Shown here: one piece after another, positions 1 through 7,683 of the stretch
How positions within the stretch are numbered: position 1 is the first letter of the stretch
How the letters are laid out: each line of letters starts with the position of its first letter
NCBI GenBank assembly: GCA_036278455.1
Contig: DASULB010000022.1
Location: 1-8,760 of the forward strand
Source of the DNA: FW021-bin31 sp036278455
GTDB lineage: Bacteria > Bacteroidota > Bacteroidia > Chitinophagales > Chitinophagaceae
Length of the DNA stretch: 8,760 bases
Direction: 5' to 3'
Notes under the pieces: generated by a model
The model's input: only the letters and a program-made list of their open reading frames with translations
What the model was told of the DNA's origin: nothing
Database searches by the model: none
Translations under genes and position numbers: made by a program

Positions 1-1657
1 CCAGCCTGTCCAGTTCAACTGTTGACGCCGGTTTCAATGAGAATTTATCAAAGTCAAAGAAAATATTTTTCAGGGTGATCCGGGCATTCAATTCTATGGG
101 CTGCAATCCGATATTGATGTGAAAGGGCTTGCCCTCCGTCGTATCCCGGAGGGAAAAATTATCCGAGTAAAAAAGATAACCAGGCTTGCTGACGTTAAAG
201 GCATAATCCTTGCCCACCGGGAGTGTGATCAGGTAAGATCCGTCCGGATCGGTCGGGATATGCGTAAGGGTTTTCCCGCTGGAGAGGTCTATCAGATCAA
301 GCGCCGCCCTGAGGTGGACTTTTGTTTTTTTGTCGTACACATATCCCTGTACATAGAGGGTGCGCGTGGGACGGGCGGCGGGATAAAGCGTGAACGCGTA
401 TATATCCAATTTCCCGCGGGAGTCGCTGCGGTCAGAAGCAAAATAAGCCGTTTTGCCGTCAGCGGCTACAAAAAGACTGCCATCATGACCTATGGTATTG
501 ATCGGATAACCCAGGTCCTGGGGCTTGCCCCAGCTGCCGTCAGCCTGTTTACGGGCATAATACAGGTCTACCCCTCCTATTCCGGGCCAACCGCTTGAGG
601 CAAAATAAAGTGTCCGGTTATCGGCATGAATAAACGGACTGCTCTCATCCCCCGCCGTATTAATATCGGGACCCAGGTTTTTCGGAGCGCCCCAATGACC
701 GTCGGGCTGCAGGTGACAGACGTAAATATCACTTCCGCCATATCCACCCGTACGGTTGCTTACAAAATACAAATCGCGGTTATCGGGAGAAAGACAGGGC
801 TGGGTGTCCCAATATGGACTGTTGACCGGTGGCCCGATATCGTGCGGCTCACTCCAGCCGGTAGTGGTCCTGTTCGCGTAATAGAGGTCACAGCTTCCCA
901 TGCCGTCGGGGCGGTTGCAGATAGTATAAATGAGCACTTTGCCGTCCTGGGAGATGGTTTGCGCTCCTTCATTATAACGTGAATTCACCGGTGGCCCAAG
1001 TGGGGTAGCCCCGCTCCAGGTGCTGTCATCCAGCAAATGGCTGATAAAAAAATCTTCATTCCGGCTGCCGATGTTGCGGGTGAAGATGAGCGTCTTCTGG
1101 TCAATGGTTAAGACCGGCAGGTATTCCGGATCAGGAGAGTTGATGCTGTCGCCCAGGTTCACCGGGTTAAAGGGAAGATGCCGCTGTTCGCTTTCCAGCC
1201 CAAAGGCAAAATGTGCTTTCCACTGCAGGGCGCTTCCCCTGGAATCTGCCGACAACCCGGGTCTTTGCAAGTACACTGCCAACAATTGGAGCGCCTTTTC
1301 AAAATTCCCTGTACCAGCCTCCGCTTTGGCGTACATCAGGTAACCGGGTAACAGGAACAGAGAATCTATCTGGTTGGCCTTCTCGAAATACGGAAGTGCC
1401 TGGGCATATTTCCTGTCTCTTTCATACAAACTGGCGATTTGTGCATAGGCATCCAAAAAGCGGGGATCCTCCTGAATGGCTTTTTCCAGAAAAGGGATGA
1501 CCTTGGCCTGGTCATCCGCCGAATTCATCATCATGGCCTGCTGCGCCCGCTCATACCACCTTTTCGCCTTGGGCGTTATCTGGTCCGGATCATAATGCTG
1601 ACAATATCCTGAAAAGCCACCAGCCAGTAAGACTAGGAATATCAGTAACTGTTTCAT
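1..1657 (-). CDS. TPR / PD40 propeller / OmpA-family outer-membrane-associated protein (3' end outside window)
   Basis: Translating the minus strand from the ATG at 1657 gives 552 uninterrupted codons that run off the left edge. Residues 1-19 form a signal peptide (MKQLLIFLVLLAGGFSGYC), probably cut before Q20; there is no good lipobox because Tyr precedes the Cys. Residues 30-155 are helical and TPR-like. Residues 175-425 carry about five PD40/WD40-like blades, each with a 'D..LYF.S.R..G.GG.DIY' pattern (for example YFVSNRTGGYGGSDIY, about 297-312). Residues 435-500 resemble a carboxypeptidase-regulatory-like beta-sandwich (YVQGYVYDKKTK). From about 528 the OmpA C-terminal domain begins (NIFFDFDKFSL), which in this family binds peptidoglycan. 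The expected role is an outer-membrane or periplasmic scaffold tethered to the cell wall. The order TPR-propeller-CRD-OmpA matches PorE of the type IX secretion system, but Bacteroidota have many paralogues of this form, so no gene name is given. It is divergent from guaA. Confidence 0.93.
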   Translation of the reverse strand, partial: MKQLLIFLVLLAGGFSGYCQHYDPDQITPKAKRWYERAQQAMMMNSADDQAKVIPFLEKAIQEDPRFLDAYAQIASLYERDRKYAQALPYFEKANQIDSLFLLPGYLMYAKAEAGTGNFEKALQLLAVYLQRPGLSADSRGSALQWKAHFAFGLESEQRHLPFNPVNLGDSINSPDPEYLPVLTIDQKTLIFTRNIGSRNEDFFISHLLDDSTWSGATPLGPPVNSRYNEGAQTISQDGKVLIYTICNRPDGMGSCDLYYANRTTTGWSEPHDIGPPVNSPYWDTQPCLSPDNRDLYFVSNRTGGYGGSDIYVCHLQPDGHWGAPKNLGPDINTAGDESSPFIHADNRTLYFASSGWPGIGGVDLYYARKQADGSWGKPQDLGYPINTIGHDGSLFVAADGKTAYFASDRSDSRGKLDIYAFTLYPAARPTRTLYVQGYVYDKKTKVHLRAALDLIDLSSGKTLTHIPTDPDGSYLITLPVGKDYAFNVSKPGYLFYSDNFSLRDTTEGKPFHINIGLQPIELNARITLKNIFFDFDKFSLKPASTVELDRL

Positions 1658-1746
1658 AGAACTATAGTTTAACATAACGCAAAAGCGGTGCCCGGGCGTA
1701 TGAACCGGTTAATTTCAATCAGGGGGATAATTTCCGCTTAACATCG

Positions 1747-1754
1747 TACTTTTG
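1747..1754 (+). promoter_or_regulatory. Bacteroidota -7 promoter element for guaA
   Basis: TACTTTTG matches the Bacteroidota sigma-ABfr -7 consensus TAnnTTTG exactly. It ends 6 nt before the guaA ATG at 1761, so transcription should start at or within a few bases of the start codon. I see no convincing TTG at the -33 spacing (about 1720-1727 reads AGGGGGAT), so the promoter is supported by the -7 box only. Confidence 0.6.
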
Positions 1755-1760
1755 CAACGC

Positions 1761-3296
1761 ATGACAGAAAAAATCCTTATCATCGATTTCGGCTCGCAAT
1801 ATACGCAACTCATTGCCCGCAAAGTAAGGGAATGCAATGTTTATTGTGAGATCCACCCCTGCACCAAGCCGGTGGTCCCCGATGCCGCCGTCAAAGGGAT
1901 CATCCTTTCAGGAAGTCCTTTTTCAGTGAATGACCCGCAGGCTCCCAAAACGGATATCCGCGCCCTGGCGGTGAAAACACCCCTTCTGGGCATCTGCTAT
2001 GGGGCTCAGTTGATCGCACAGACGTTTGGAGGAGAGGTTGCCAGGAGCCGGCACCGGGAATATGGCAGGGCTGCCATGACCCACAGCGACCATGAACCTT
2101 TGTTGCAGTCGGTTTCCCCAAAGAGCCAGGTGTGGATGAGCCATGCGGATTCGATCGTCCAGCTGCCGGAAGGTTGCCAGATCGTGGCGACCACCGAAGA
2201 CATACCCGTAGCCGCCTTCAAATGCATGGATTTCACCCCCCAACCTTTATATGGCCTTCAGTTTCATCCCGAGGTCTATCATTCCACGGAAGGATTGCAG
2301 ATCATCAGGAACTTCCTCACCAGGATTTGCGGTTGCTCCCAGAACTGGACGCCTGCCGCTTTTGTAAAGGAAACCATCGCCCAGATACGTGAACAGGCCG
2401 GTGACGGCCGGGTGGTCATGGCCCTGAGTGGCGGCGTCGACTCCACCGTAGCGGCCTTCCTGATCCATGAGGCCATCGGAAAGAGCCTCTATGGCGTATT
2501 TGTGGATAATGGCCTGTTGCGCAAGGATGAATTTACCCAGGTCCTTGATTCCTACCGGCAAAGCGGACTGAATGTCCTGGGCGTGGATGCCAAAGAACGT
2601 TTTTACACCGCATTAAAAGGCGTCTCAAACCCCGAGGAAAAAAGGAAGATCATCGGCGGGCAGTTTATCGATATTTTCCAGGAAGAGGCCACGGGGATTT
2701 CCGGCGTTTCCTTTCTGGGCCAGGGGACCATTTACCCCGATGTGATTGAATCGGTATCGGTGAATGGCCCTTCGGCTACCATCAAATCGCATCACAATGT
2801 GGGCGGGCTGCCGGAGAAAATGCACCTGCAGCTCATCGAACCGCTGCGTTATTTATTTAAGGACGAGGTTCGCAAGATCGGAAAAGAGATAGGCGTGGAT
2901 GAGAGTTTTCTCCGGCGCCATCCATTTCCCGGGCCGGGCCTGGGCATTCGTATCCTTGGGGAAGTCACCCCCGACAGGGTGTCCCTGTTACAGGAGGCGG
3001 ATGACCTTTATGTGCGGGGACTCAAGGACAGCGGTCTCTATGACGAGGTGTGGCAGGCGGGCACCATCCTTTTGCCGGTGCAAAGTGTCGGCGTCATGGG
3101 TGATGAAAGAACTTATGAATATACCGTGGCACTGCGGGCCGTCACCTCTACCGATGGGATGACCGCAGACTGGGCACACCTGCCTTATGATTTCCTGGCG
3201 AAAGTATCCAATGACATCATTAATAAAGTGCAGGGGATCAACCGCGTGGTATTTGATATCAGCTCGAAACCGCCAGCTACCATTGAATGGGAATAA
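1761..3296 (+). CDS. guaA: GMP synthase (glutamine-hydrolysing)
   Basis: The enzyme makes GMP from XMP, ATP and glutamine, the last step of de novo guanine nucleotide synthesis in the cytoplasm. The 511-residue product has the full family architecture. The class I glutamine amidotransferase domain spans about 1-190, with nucleophile Cys79 in GICYGAQ and His169/Glu171 in LQFHPEVYHS. The ATP-pyrophosphatase domain starts near 200, with the PP-loop SGGVDS at 223-228. The dimerisation domain contains HPFPGPGLGIRILGEV and ends in the canonical DISSKPPATIEWE. The start is placed at ATG 1761 (MTEKILIIDFGSQYTQ). An in-frame TTG at 1752 would add three residues, but that TTG is part of the -7 promoter box. 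No Shine-Dalgarno sequence is visible and a leaderless mRNA is likely. A terminator follows at 3391-3412. Confidence 0.98.
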   Translation: MTEKILIIDFGSQYTQLIARKVRECNVYCEIHPCTKPVVPDAAVKGIILSGSPFSVNDPQAPKTDIRALAVKTPLLGICYGAQLIAQTFGGEVARSRHREYGRAAMTHSDHEPLLQSVSPKSQVWMSHADSIVQLPEGCQIVATTEDIPVAAFKCMDFTPQPLYGLQFHPEVYHSTEGLQIIRNFLTRICGCSQNWTPAAFVKETIAQIREQAGDGRVVMALSGGVDSTVAAFLIHEAIGKSLYGVFVDNGLLRKDEFTQVLDSYRQSGLNVLGVDAKERFYTALKGVSNPEEKRKIIGGQFIDIFQEEATGISGVSFLGQGTIYPDVIESVSVNGPSATIKSHHNVGGLPEKMHLQLIEPLRYLFKDEVRKIGKEIGVDESFLRRHPFPGPGLGIRILGEVTPDRVSLLQEADDLYVRGLKDSGLYDEVWQAGTILLPVQSVGVMGDERTYEYTVALRAVTSTDGMTADWAHLPYDFLAKVSNDIINKVQGINRVVFDISSKPPATIEWE

Positions 3297-3312
3297 TTTT
3301 TGCTCATGAAGT

Positions 3313-3334
3313 GGTGATTCGCTATCATTTTTTT
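3313..3334 (+). terminator. Weak hairpin plus T-tract just after guaA
   Basis: TGAT (3315-3318) pairs with ATCA (3324-3327) around a 5-nt loop, with two possible outer G-T wobbles, and is followed by a run of seven T (3328-3334). The stem is too short to be convincing alone. It is listed because of its position 17 nt after the guaA stop and the long T-run. Confidence 0.25.
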
Positions 3335-3390
3335 GATGCAGTTTAACGCTCTGACATCGACAATCCTAAGCCGAACCTGGTGTATATCAC

Positions 3391-3412
3391 GGTGGTTTAC
3401 TACCACCTTTTT
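3391..3412 (+). terminator. Rho-independent terminator downstream of guaA
   Basis: GGTGGT (3391-3396) and ACCACC (3402-3407) form a perfect GC-rich 6-bp stem with the 5-nt loop TTACT, followed directly by TTTTT (3408-3412). It lies 94 nt after the guaA stop codon and 50 nt before the next start. This suggests that guaA and the lipoprotein gene are separate transcription units. Confidence 0.7.
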
Positions 3413-3461
3413 GATGTAGCTTGGTTCTATAACATCTTTTTTCAATAGGCAAGTCCCTTAT

Positions 3462-4787
3462 ATGAAACGTTTTACTACTTTTATCCTGTATTTCGCGTGC
3501 ATCGTGATTTTGCTCTCGTCCTGCAGTCTGTTCAGAAAAATAAAATCCACGCGGATTCCTCCCCCGGTAACAAAGCAACCCCTGCCAAAAGAGGAAAAGC
3601 CGGCGCCCGCCGAAAAAGAGGCCGCCCTGCCGGCACCTTTTCATGTCAAGGCGTTCGCCAAAAAGGTGTTCCGGCCTGTATACAACGTCGCCCTGTTCAC
3701 GCCCCTATACCTGGATCAGGTCACTTCGGATACAGCGTTTTCGGTCAACAGCCGCACACCGCTTCCCGGCCCCGCACTCGCGGGACTTGAATTCTATGAA
3801 GGTGCCTTGTTGGCTTTGGACAGCTTGCAGCAGCAGGGAATTGCCCTGCACTTATTCGTATATGATACCAAATCTACCTCCAAACCCCTCTCCAGGATTC
3901 TTCACAGCAATCAACTGGATTCCACCAACCTGATGATAGGAGCGGTCGGCAGTGACGCGTTCAAGGAGATCAGTGACGTCGCCAAGCAAAAACAGATCAA
4001 TTTTATCTCCGCCACTTATCCCAATGACGCCGGCATCAGGGAGAACCCCTTTGTCGTCATTGTGAACAGCACGCTGCGGGTCCATTGCCACGCCATACAG
4101 GATTTTGCACAACAGAAATTCAGCGATAAAAACATCCTGGTGGTCTATCAGAACAACGCCCAGGAAAAGCAAAACCTGCAATACATGCAAGAAGCTTATA
4201 ATCAAATGCGTTATTCCCGAAAATCACCGCTGCATCCCATTGAATGGAAAGACACATCCGCCACCAATCTGCTCCCCCATCTCAGCAAAGACAAAAATAA
4301 CGTCATCGTCCTGACAGCACTCTATCCGCAGGTGGCCCTGAGCATTATCGGGCAGTTGGTGCCACTGGCAAAAACCTATAGGATCAGTGTGGTTGGTATG
4401 CCGACCCTTGATGGCAACCAAAACCTTAAAAAACCGGAATATAACGGCATCGATATTTATTATTCTACTCCTTACCCCTATAGCAATGCGGCAAGCGTCC
4501 CTGCCATCAGGAGCATGATGTGGCAGTTCTTCCGGAAGTATCGCTCGCGTCCCTCCGACATGGCGTTAAAGGGATACGAGACCTTATTTTATTTTGCTGA
4601 ACTGCTGCGCCACAATGGGATGTATTTTAATAAGGCGCTTAACAGCAATACGGGCCACCTGTTGACGGATTTCGATTTTCGACCGATCTACAAGACCGAG
4701 GACGACAAGCAGCCCCCCGATTATTTTGAAAATACACATTTGTATTTCATGAAGATCCGCGATGGCAAAGTGATGCGCGCCAACTAA
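3462..4787 (+). CDS. Lipoprotein with periplasmic-binding-protein-like (type 1) fold
   Basis: A 441-residue protein. It begins with a lipoprotein signal peptide whose lipobox is LLSSC, so Cys21 should be lipidated. Residues about 30-60 are a Pro/Lys/Ala/Glu-rich linker. From about residue 73 (YNVALFTPLYLDQ) it resembles a type 1 periplasmic ligand-binding domain, as in branched-chain amino-acid receptors: LEFYEGALLALDSL near 109-122, then LMIGAVGSDAFKEISDVAKQ near 157-176, FISATYPND, and late GYETLFYFAELLRHNG. No permease or ATPase gene is adjacent, so transport is not shown; it could be an orphan sensor or binding lipoprotein. Residues after the Cys (SLFRK) are basic, unlike the acidic Bacteroidota surface-export signal, so a periplasm-facing location is more likely. 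No LysM motif is visible. No clear promoter box or Shine-Dalgarno was found. The ligand is unknown. Confidence 0.85.
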   Translation: MKRFTTFILYFACIVILLSSCSLFRKIKSTRIPPPVTKQPLPKEEKPAPAEKEAALPAPFHVKAFAKKVFRPVYNVALFTPLYLDQVTSDTAFSVNSRTPLPGPALAGLEFYEGALLALDSLQQQGIALHLFVYDTKSTSKPLSRILHSNQLDSTNLMIGAVGSDAFKEISDVAKQKQINFISATYPNDAGIRENPFVVIVNSTLRVHCHAIQDFAQQKFSDKNILVVYQNNAQEKQNLQYMQEAYNQMRYSRKSPLHPIEWKDTSATNLLPHLSKDKNNVIVLTALYPQVALSIIGQLVPLAKTYRISVVGMPTLDGNQNLKKPEYNGIDIYYSTPYPYSNAASVPAIRSMMWQFFRKYRSRPSDMALKGYETLFYFAELLRHNGMYFNKALNSNTGHLLTDFDFRPIYKTEDDKQPPDYFENTHLYFMKIRDGKVMRAN

Positions 4788-4816
4788 GCATTATTGAGAC
4801 TGCCCATTATCATCGA

Positions 4817-6139
4817 TCATTCCAACCCAAAAACCCCCTGGTTCAATAGCCGGAGCGCTTCGGTCTTATAACTTCCCTTTACCAGGATGGATATGTTGTG
4901 CCTGCTGCCGCCATAGGAGATCATCCGCAGCGGAATAGGCTCCAGCGTATCAAATATTTTCTTCAAAATAGAGGGCGTAGTGGCGATCTCATTACCCACC
5001 AGGCTGATGATGGCCTGGTCAAAGTCCATCTCAATGCTGCCGAACGGCTCCAGTTCATTCTGAATGTTGGACAATTGACTGATGTCGTCAATCGTCAGGG
5101 AGACTGCCACCTCGGAAGTAGTGATCATGTCTATGGAGGTTTTGTATTTCTCGAAAACCTCAAAGGTTTTTCTAAGGAAGCCATAGGCAAGGAGCATCCG
5201 GCTCGACTTTATCTTGATGGCCGTAATGCCATCTTTCGCAGCGATGGCCTTCACGCCGTCCCCTTTGGGCAACTCGGTAATCACCGTCCCCTTGGCCGCG
5301 GGCTGCATGGTATTGAGCAGTTTGACAGGGATATTGAAATGTTGCGCAGGCCATATGGACGCAGGATGCAGGATTTTGGCGCCAAAATAAGCCAGTTCCG
5401 CCGCCTCATCAAAGGAAAGCTGTTCTACCGGGAAGGTGTTATCCACTACGCGCGGGTCATTGTTATGGAGACCGTCGATATCAGTCCAGATCTGTACCTC
5501 TGAAGCATTCAGCGCGGCACCGATCAGGGAAGCCGTATAGTCACTTCCCCCCCTTTTCAGGTTATCCACTTCACCCTTCGCATTCTTACAAATGTATCCC
5601 TGGGTAATAAAGATCTTTTCGCCCTTATGCTGGTTCAAAAGTCCCTGTAATTTCTTTTTGATCCTGGGTATTTCCGGCTCGTCCCTGTCATCGATGCTCA
5701 TGAATTCAAGGGCCGGCAAGAGTACCGCTTTCACACCCTTTTCCTTTAGGTATACATCAAACAACTGAGTAGAAAGCAGTTCTCCCTGGGCCAGGATATC
5801 TTTGTTCAAAGCTTCGCTGTAGGATATCTTCAGAATGATCTCCAGGAACTCGAAATGTTCATCCAGGATAGCCAGCGCCTGCTCCCGGCCTTCAGGCGTC
5901 AGAATAAGCAACTCACAAAAGGCATCATAATGTTCCCGCAATTTCTGAATCTGACGTCTCGCCTGTTCTTTGTTCCCAGCCATCAAGGACTGCCCTATTT
6001 CCACCAGCGCATTGGTCGTCCCTGATAATGCCGACAAAATGACAAGCACCGTATCTTCCTGATGCGTAATCAACTGCGCCACCGCCTGCATGCGGTCAGG
6101 CTTCCCTACAGATGTTCCCCCGAATTTTAATATTTTCAT
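4817..6139 (-). CDS. lysC: Aspartate kinase, monofunctional
   Basis: The enzyme phosphorylates L-aspartate with ATP, the committed step to lysine, threonine, methionine and diaminopimelate. The 440-residue product starts with the signature KFGGTSVGKPDRM (5-17). It then shows ILAQGELLSTQLF (115-127), NLKRGGSDYTASLIGAAL (193-210) and the nucleotide-site segment WTDIDGLHNNDPRVV (218-232). A C-terminal regulatory region follows from about 298, with two ACT-like repeats (the first around ITAIKIKSSRMLLAYGFLRK, the second around AIISLVGNEI). Feedback control by an amino acid is therefore expected from the family, but the effector cannot be read from the sequence. There is no homoserine dehydrogenase domain, so it is not the bifunctional ThrA type. 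It begins 35 nt after the oxidoreductase gene in the same direction, with an AT-rich leader (TTAATTAA) in place of a Shine-Dalgarno. No lysine riboswitch fits in that gap. Confidence 0.96.
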   Translation of the reverse strand: MKILKFGGTSVGKPDRMQAVAQLITHQEDTVLVILSALSGTTNALVEIGQSLMAGNKEQARRQIQKLREHYDAFCELLILTPEGREQALAILDEHFEFLEIILKISYSEALNKDILAQGELLSTQLFDVYLKEKGVKAVLLPALEFMSIDDRDEPEIPRIKKKLQGLLNQHKGEKIFITQGYICKNAKGEVDNLKRGGSDYTASLIGAALNASEVQIWTDIDGLHNNDPRVVDNTFPVEQLSFDEAAELAYFGAKILHPASIWPAQHFNIPVKLLNTMQPAAKGTVITELPKGDGVKAIAAKDGITAIKIKSSRMLLAYGFLRKTFEVFEKYKTSIDMITTSEVAVSLTIDDISQLSNIQNELEPFGSIEMDFDQAIISLVGNEIATTPSILKKIFDTLEPIPLRMISYGGSRHNISILVKGSYKTEALRLLNQGVFGLE

Positions 6140-6174
6140 CGTTTAATTAATTATTGTTCAATCGATCAGTGTTT

Positions 6175-7263
6175 TTATAACTCTACCGAAAATTTCTCAG
6201 CAATTTCCTGAAGATCCCTGGCCACGGGCTCTGTTAACGGAATGCCCGTTGTTTTACGATGCATTTCCATCTGTCTCTCCGGGTCACCCGGTATCAATAC
6301 CTTCTCTGAGCCATCGACGGTTTCCGCCTCCCGGAATCTGCTTATCCAGTGATCCATATCCTTGATAAACGCTTCCTTGGGCCGGAATCCATCCACCCGC
6401 ATTGCGCCAAAGAAATGACCCAGCCCCACTCCTACAGGGTCCTTAAGAGGGAGGAAACTCACAAAGGGAGGTGCCCAGGGTCCGTAATTGGCTCCGGAAA
6501 GAACCGCCGAAAATATATCCACGATGGCTCCCAGGCAATAGCCTTTATGGCCGCCATGCTCCCGGTCGCCCCCCAAGGGTAGTAAAGCACCTCCTCTTTT
6601 TAGTTCATCCGGTTGAATGGCGGCATTTCCCTCCCTGTCCTGGATCCACCCCACCGGCGCCTGCATTTGCTGACGCTGCAACATTTCCAGCTTTCCATTA
6701 GCAACCGTTGTTGTTGCAAAGTCGGCGACAAAAGGCGGTTGCTGGCCAGCGGGGACCGCCACGGCGATCGGATTGGTGCCCAGCATTCTTTCTTTGGAAA
6801 AGGTGGGGGCTACCAATGGACTGGCATTCGTCATGGCCATACCGATCATATCATGCTCCAATGGAAGCATGGCATGATAACCGGCGATCCCGAAATGGTT
6901 GGAATTACGGACACTCACCCATCCGCTGCCACAGGCTGCTGCCTTGCGAATGGCTACCTGCATCGCCCAGGGAGCAACCACCAGGCCCAGCCCGGAATCA
7001 CCATCCACAGTGGCGGTGGAGGGTGTTTCGTGTACGATTGTGATATTCGGACGGGGATTGACGCGGCCGGCGTCCCATAGCCTTACATAGCCCGAGAGCC
7101 TTGCCACACCATGCGAATCTACACCCCGGAGATCCGCTGACAATAGTACATTGGTGGCCAATGCTGCGTCCGGTTCCGGAACGCCCATCGCCAGGAAAAT
7201 TTTACCGGTAAATGTATGCAAGCGGTCATATGAAAAAAACCTGCTTGTGGCTCCTGCTGTCAT
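6175..7263 (-). CDS. Ldh_2 family NAD(P)H-dependent oxidoreductase (malate/L-lactate dehydrogenase type)
   Basis: A 362-residue cytoplasmic oxidoreductase of the malate/lactate dehydrogenase 2 superfamily, which interconverts 2-hydroxy acids (or cyclic imino acids) and their oxo forms with NAD(P)H. Family motifs in order: DLRGVDSHGVARLSGY (44-59) with His51; SGWVSVRNSNHFGIAGYHA (113-131) with the expected catalytic His123; FSKERMLGTNPIAVAVPAG (155-173); DFATTTVANGKLE (181-193); and GGHKGYCLGAIVDIFSAVLSG (237-257). Length is normal for the family. The start is the only in-frame ATG available, 26 nt after the DUF3467 stop. Substrate is not predictable: the family includes malate, ureidoglycolate, sulfolactate, 2,3-diketogulonate and piperideine-2-carboxylate reductases. 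Its co-directional position before lysC suggests cotranscription but does not prove a shared pathway. Confidence 0.93.
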   Translation of the reverse strand: MTAGATSRFFSYDRLHTFTGKIFLAMGVPEPDAALATNVLLSADLRGVDSHGVARLSGYVRLWDAGRVNPRPNITIVHETPSTATVDGDSGLGLVVAPWAMQVAIRKAAACGSGWVSVRNSNHFGIAGYHAMLPLEHDMIGMAMTNASPLVAPTFSKERMLGTNPIAVAVPAGQQPPFVADFATTTVANGKLEMLQRQQMQAPVGWIQDREGNAAIQPDELKRGGALLPLGGDREHGGHKGYCLGAIVDIFSAVLSGANYGPWAPPFVSFLPLKDPVGVGLGHFFGAMRVDGFRPKEAFIKDMDHWISRFREAETVDGSEKVLIPGDPERQMEMHRKTTGIPLTEPVARDLQEIAEKFSVEL

Positions 7264-7289
7264 GGAATAATGCTCAATTGGCTAAATAT

Positions 7290-7607
7290 TCAGGCTTGTG
7301 CCGCCGGGCCTCCGAAATTCATGGGAATATTAATAGGTTCCTGGTCCTGGATGGCGCCATTAACGGATTCATATTTCTTCACGTTATCAACCAATGCCTT
7401 CATAAACCGCTTGGCATGCTGGGGTGTAAGAATAATTCTGGACTTCACTTTAGCCTTGGGAATGCCGGGCATAACATTCACGAAATCAACCACAAATTCG
7501 GCATTGGAATGGGTAATAATGGCCAGGTTGGCATAGACCCCTTCGGCCATTTCTTCACTTAGCTCAATGTTTAATTGATGCTGCTCATTATTCTGTTGTT
7601 CGTCCAT
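7290..7607 (-). CDS. DUF3467 family protein
   Basis: A 105-residue soluble protein with no signal peptide or membrane segment. It reads MDEQQNNEQHQLNIELSEEM at the start, then a conserved-looking core (GVYANLAIITHSNAEFVVDF, VMPGIPKAKVKSRIILTPQH, AKRFMKALVDNVKKYE), and ends in a loose PMNFGGPAAQA tail. This is the pattern of DUF3467, a small family common in Bacteroidota with no established biochemical role. The start is set at 7607. A start at 7664 would add 19 residues (MESPLPLYPS...), but that stretch covers the -7 promoter box at 7644-7651 and does not resemble the family. It is the first gene of a likely operon with the oxidoreductase and lysC. Confidence 0.87.
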   Translation of the reverse strand: MDEQQNNEQHQLNIELSEEMAEGVYANLAIITHSNAEFVVDFVNVMPGIPKAKVKSRIILTPQHAKRFMKALVDNVKKYESVNGAIQDQEPINIPMNFGGPAAQA

Positions 7608-7643
7608 AATAAAGATTTGTCCGCCCGACAGTAGGCTAGGGTA

Positions 7644-7651
7644 CAAAGGTA
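7644..7651 (-). promoter_or_regulatory. Bacteroidota -7 promoter element for the DUF3467-oxidoreductase-lysC unit
   Basis: On the minus strand the bases read TACCTTTG, an exact TAnnTTTG match, 36 nt upstream of the ATG at 7607. The -33 region at the normal spacing reads TTTT rather than TTG, so the upstream half is weak. It supports 7607 as the real start of the DUF3467 gene. Confidence 0.55.
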
Positions 7652-7683
7652 GTGGACTTTCCAAGTTTTAAAAAGAGATAAAC

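Noticed and set aside
119..1500. Several plus-strand open frames of 95-159 codons (119-598, 626-982, 1020-1343, 1213-1500)
   Set aside because: All lie antisense to the OmpA-family gene, whose minus-strand frame is unbroken for 552 codons with clear domains. Their translations show no recognisable motifs.
4788..4816. Bidirectional terminator between the convergent lipoprotein and lysC genes
   Set aside because: I found no stable stem or T-run in these 29 nt, only short ATCGAT-type palindromes.
4898..5503. Plus-strand open frame of 201 codons
   Set aside because: It is a shadow inside lysC. Its length follows from the codon bias of the real minus-strand gene and the translation resembles no family.
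6140..6174. Lysine riboswitch or separate promoter before lysC
   Set aside because: The gap is 35 nt, far too short for the riboswitch, and contains no TAnnTTTG match.
6349..7090. Overlapping plus-strand open frames of 63-155 codons
   Set aside because: They are antisense to the Ldh_2 oxidoreductase, which has all family motifs in the minus-strand frame.
7290..7664. Longer DUF3467 protein starting at 7664
   Set aside because: The extra 19 codons span the TACCTTTG promoter box and do not look like family sequence. The start at 7607 fits the family N-terminus.
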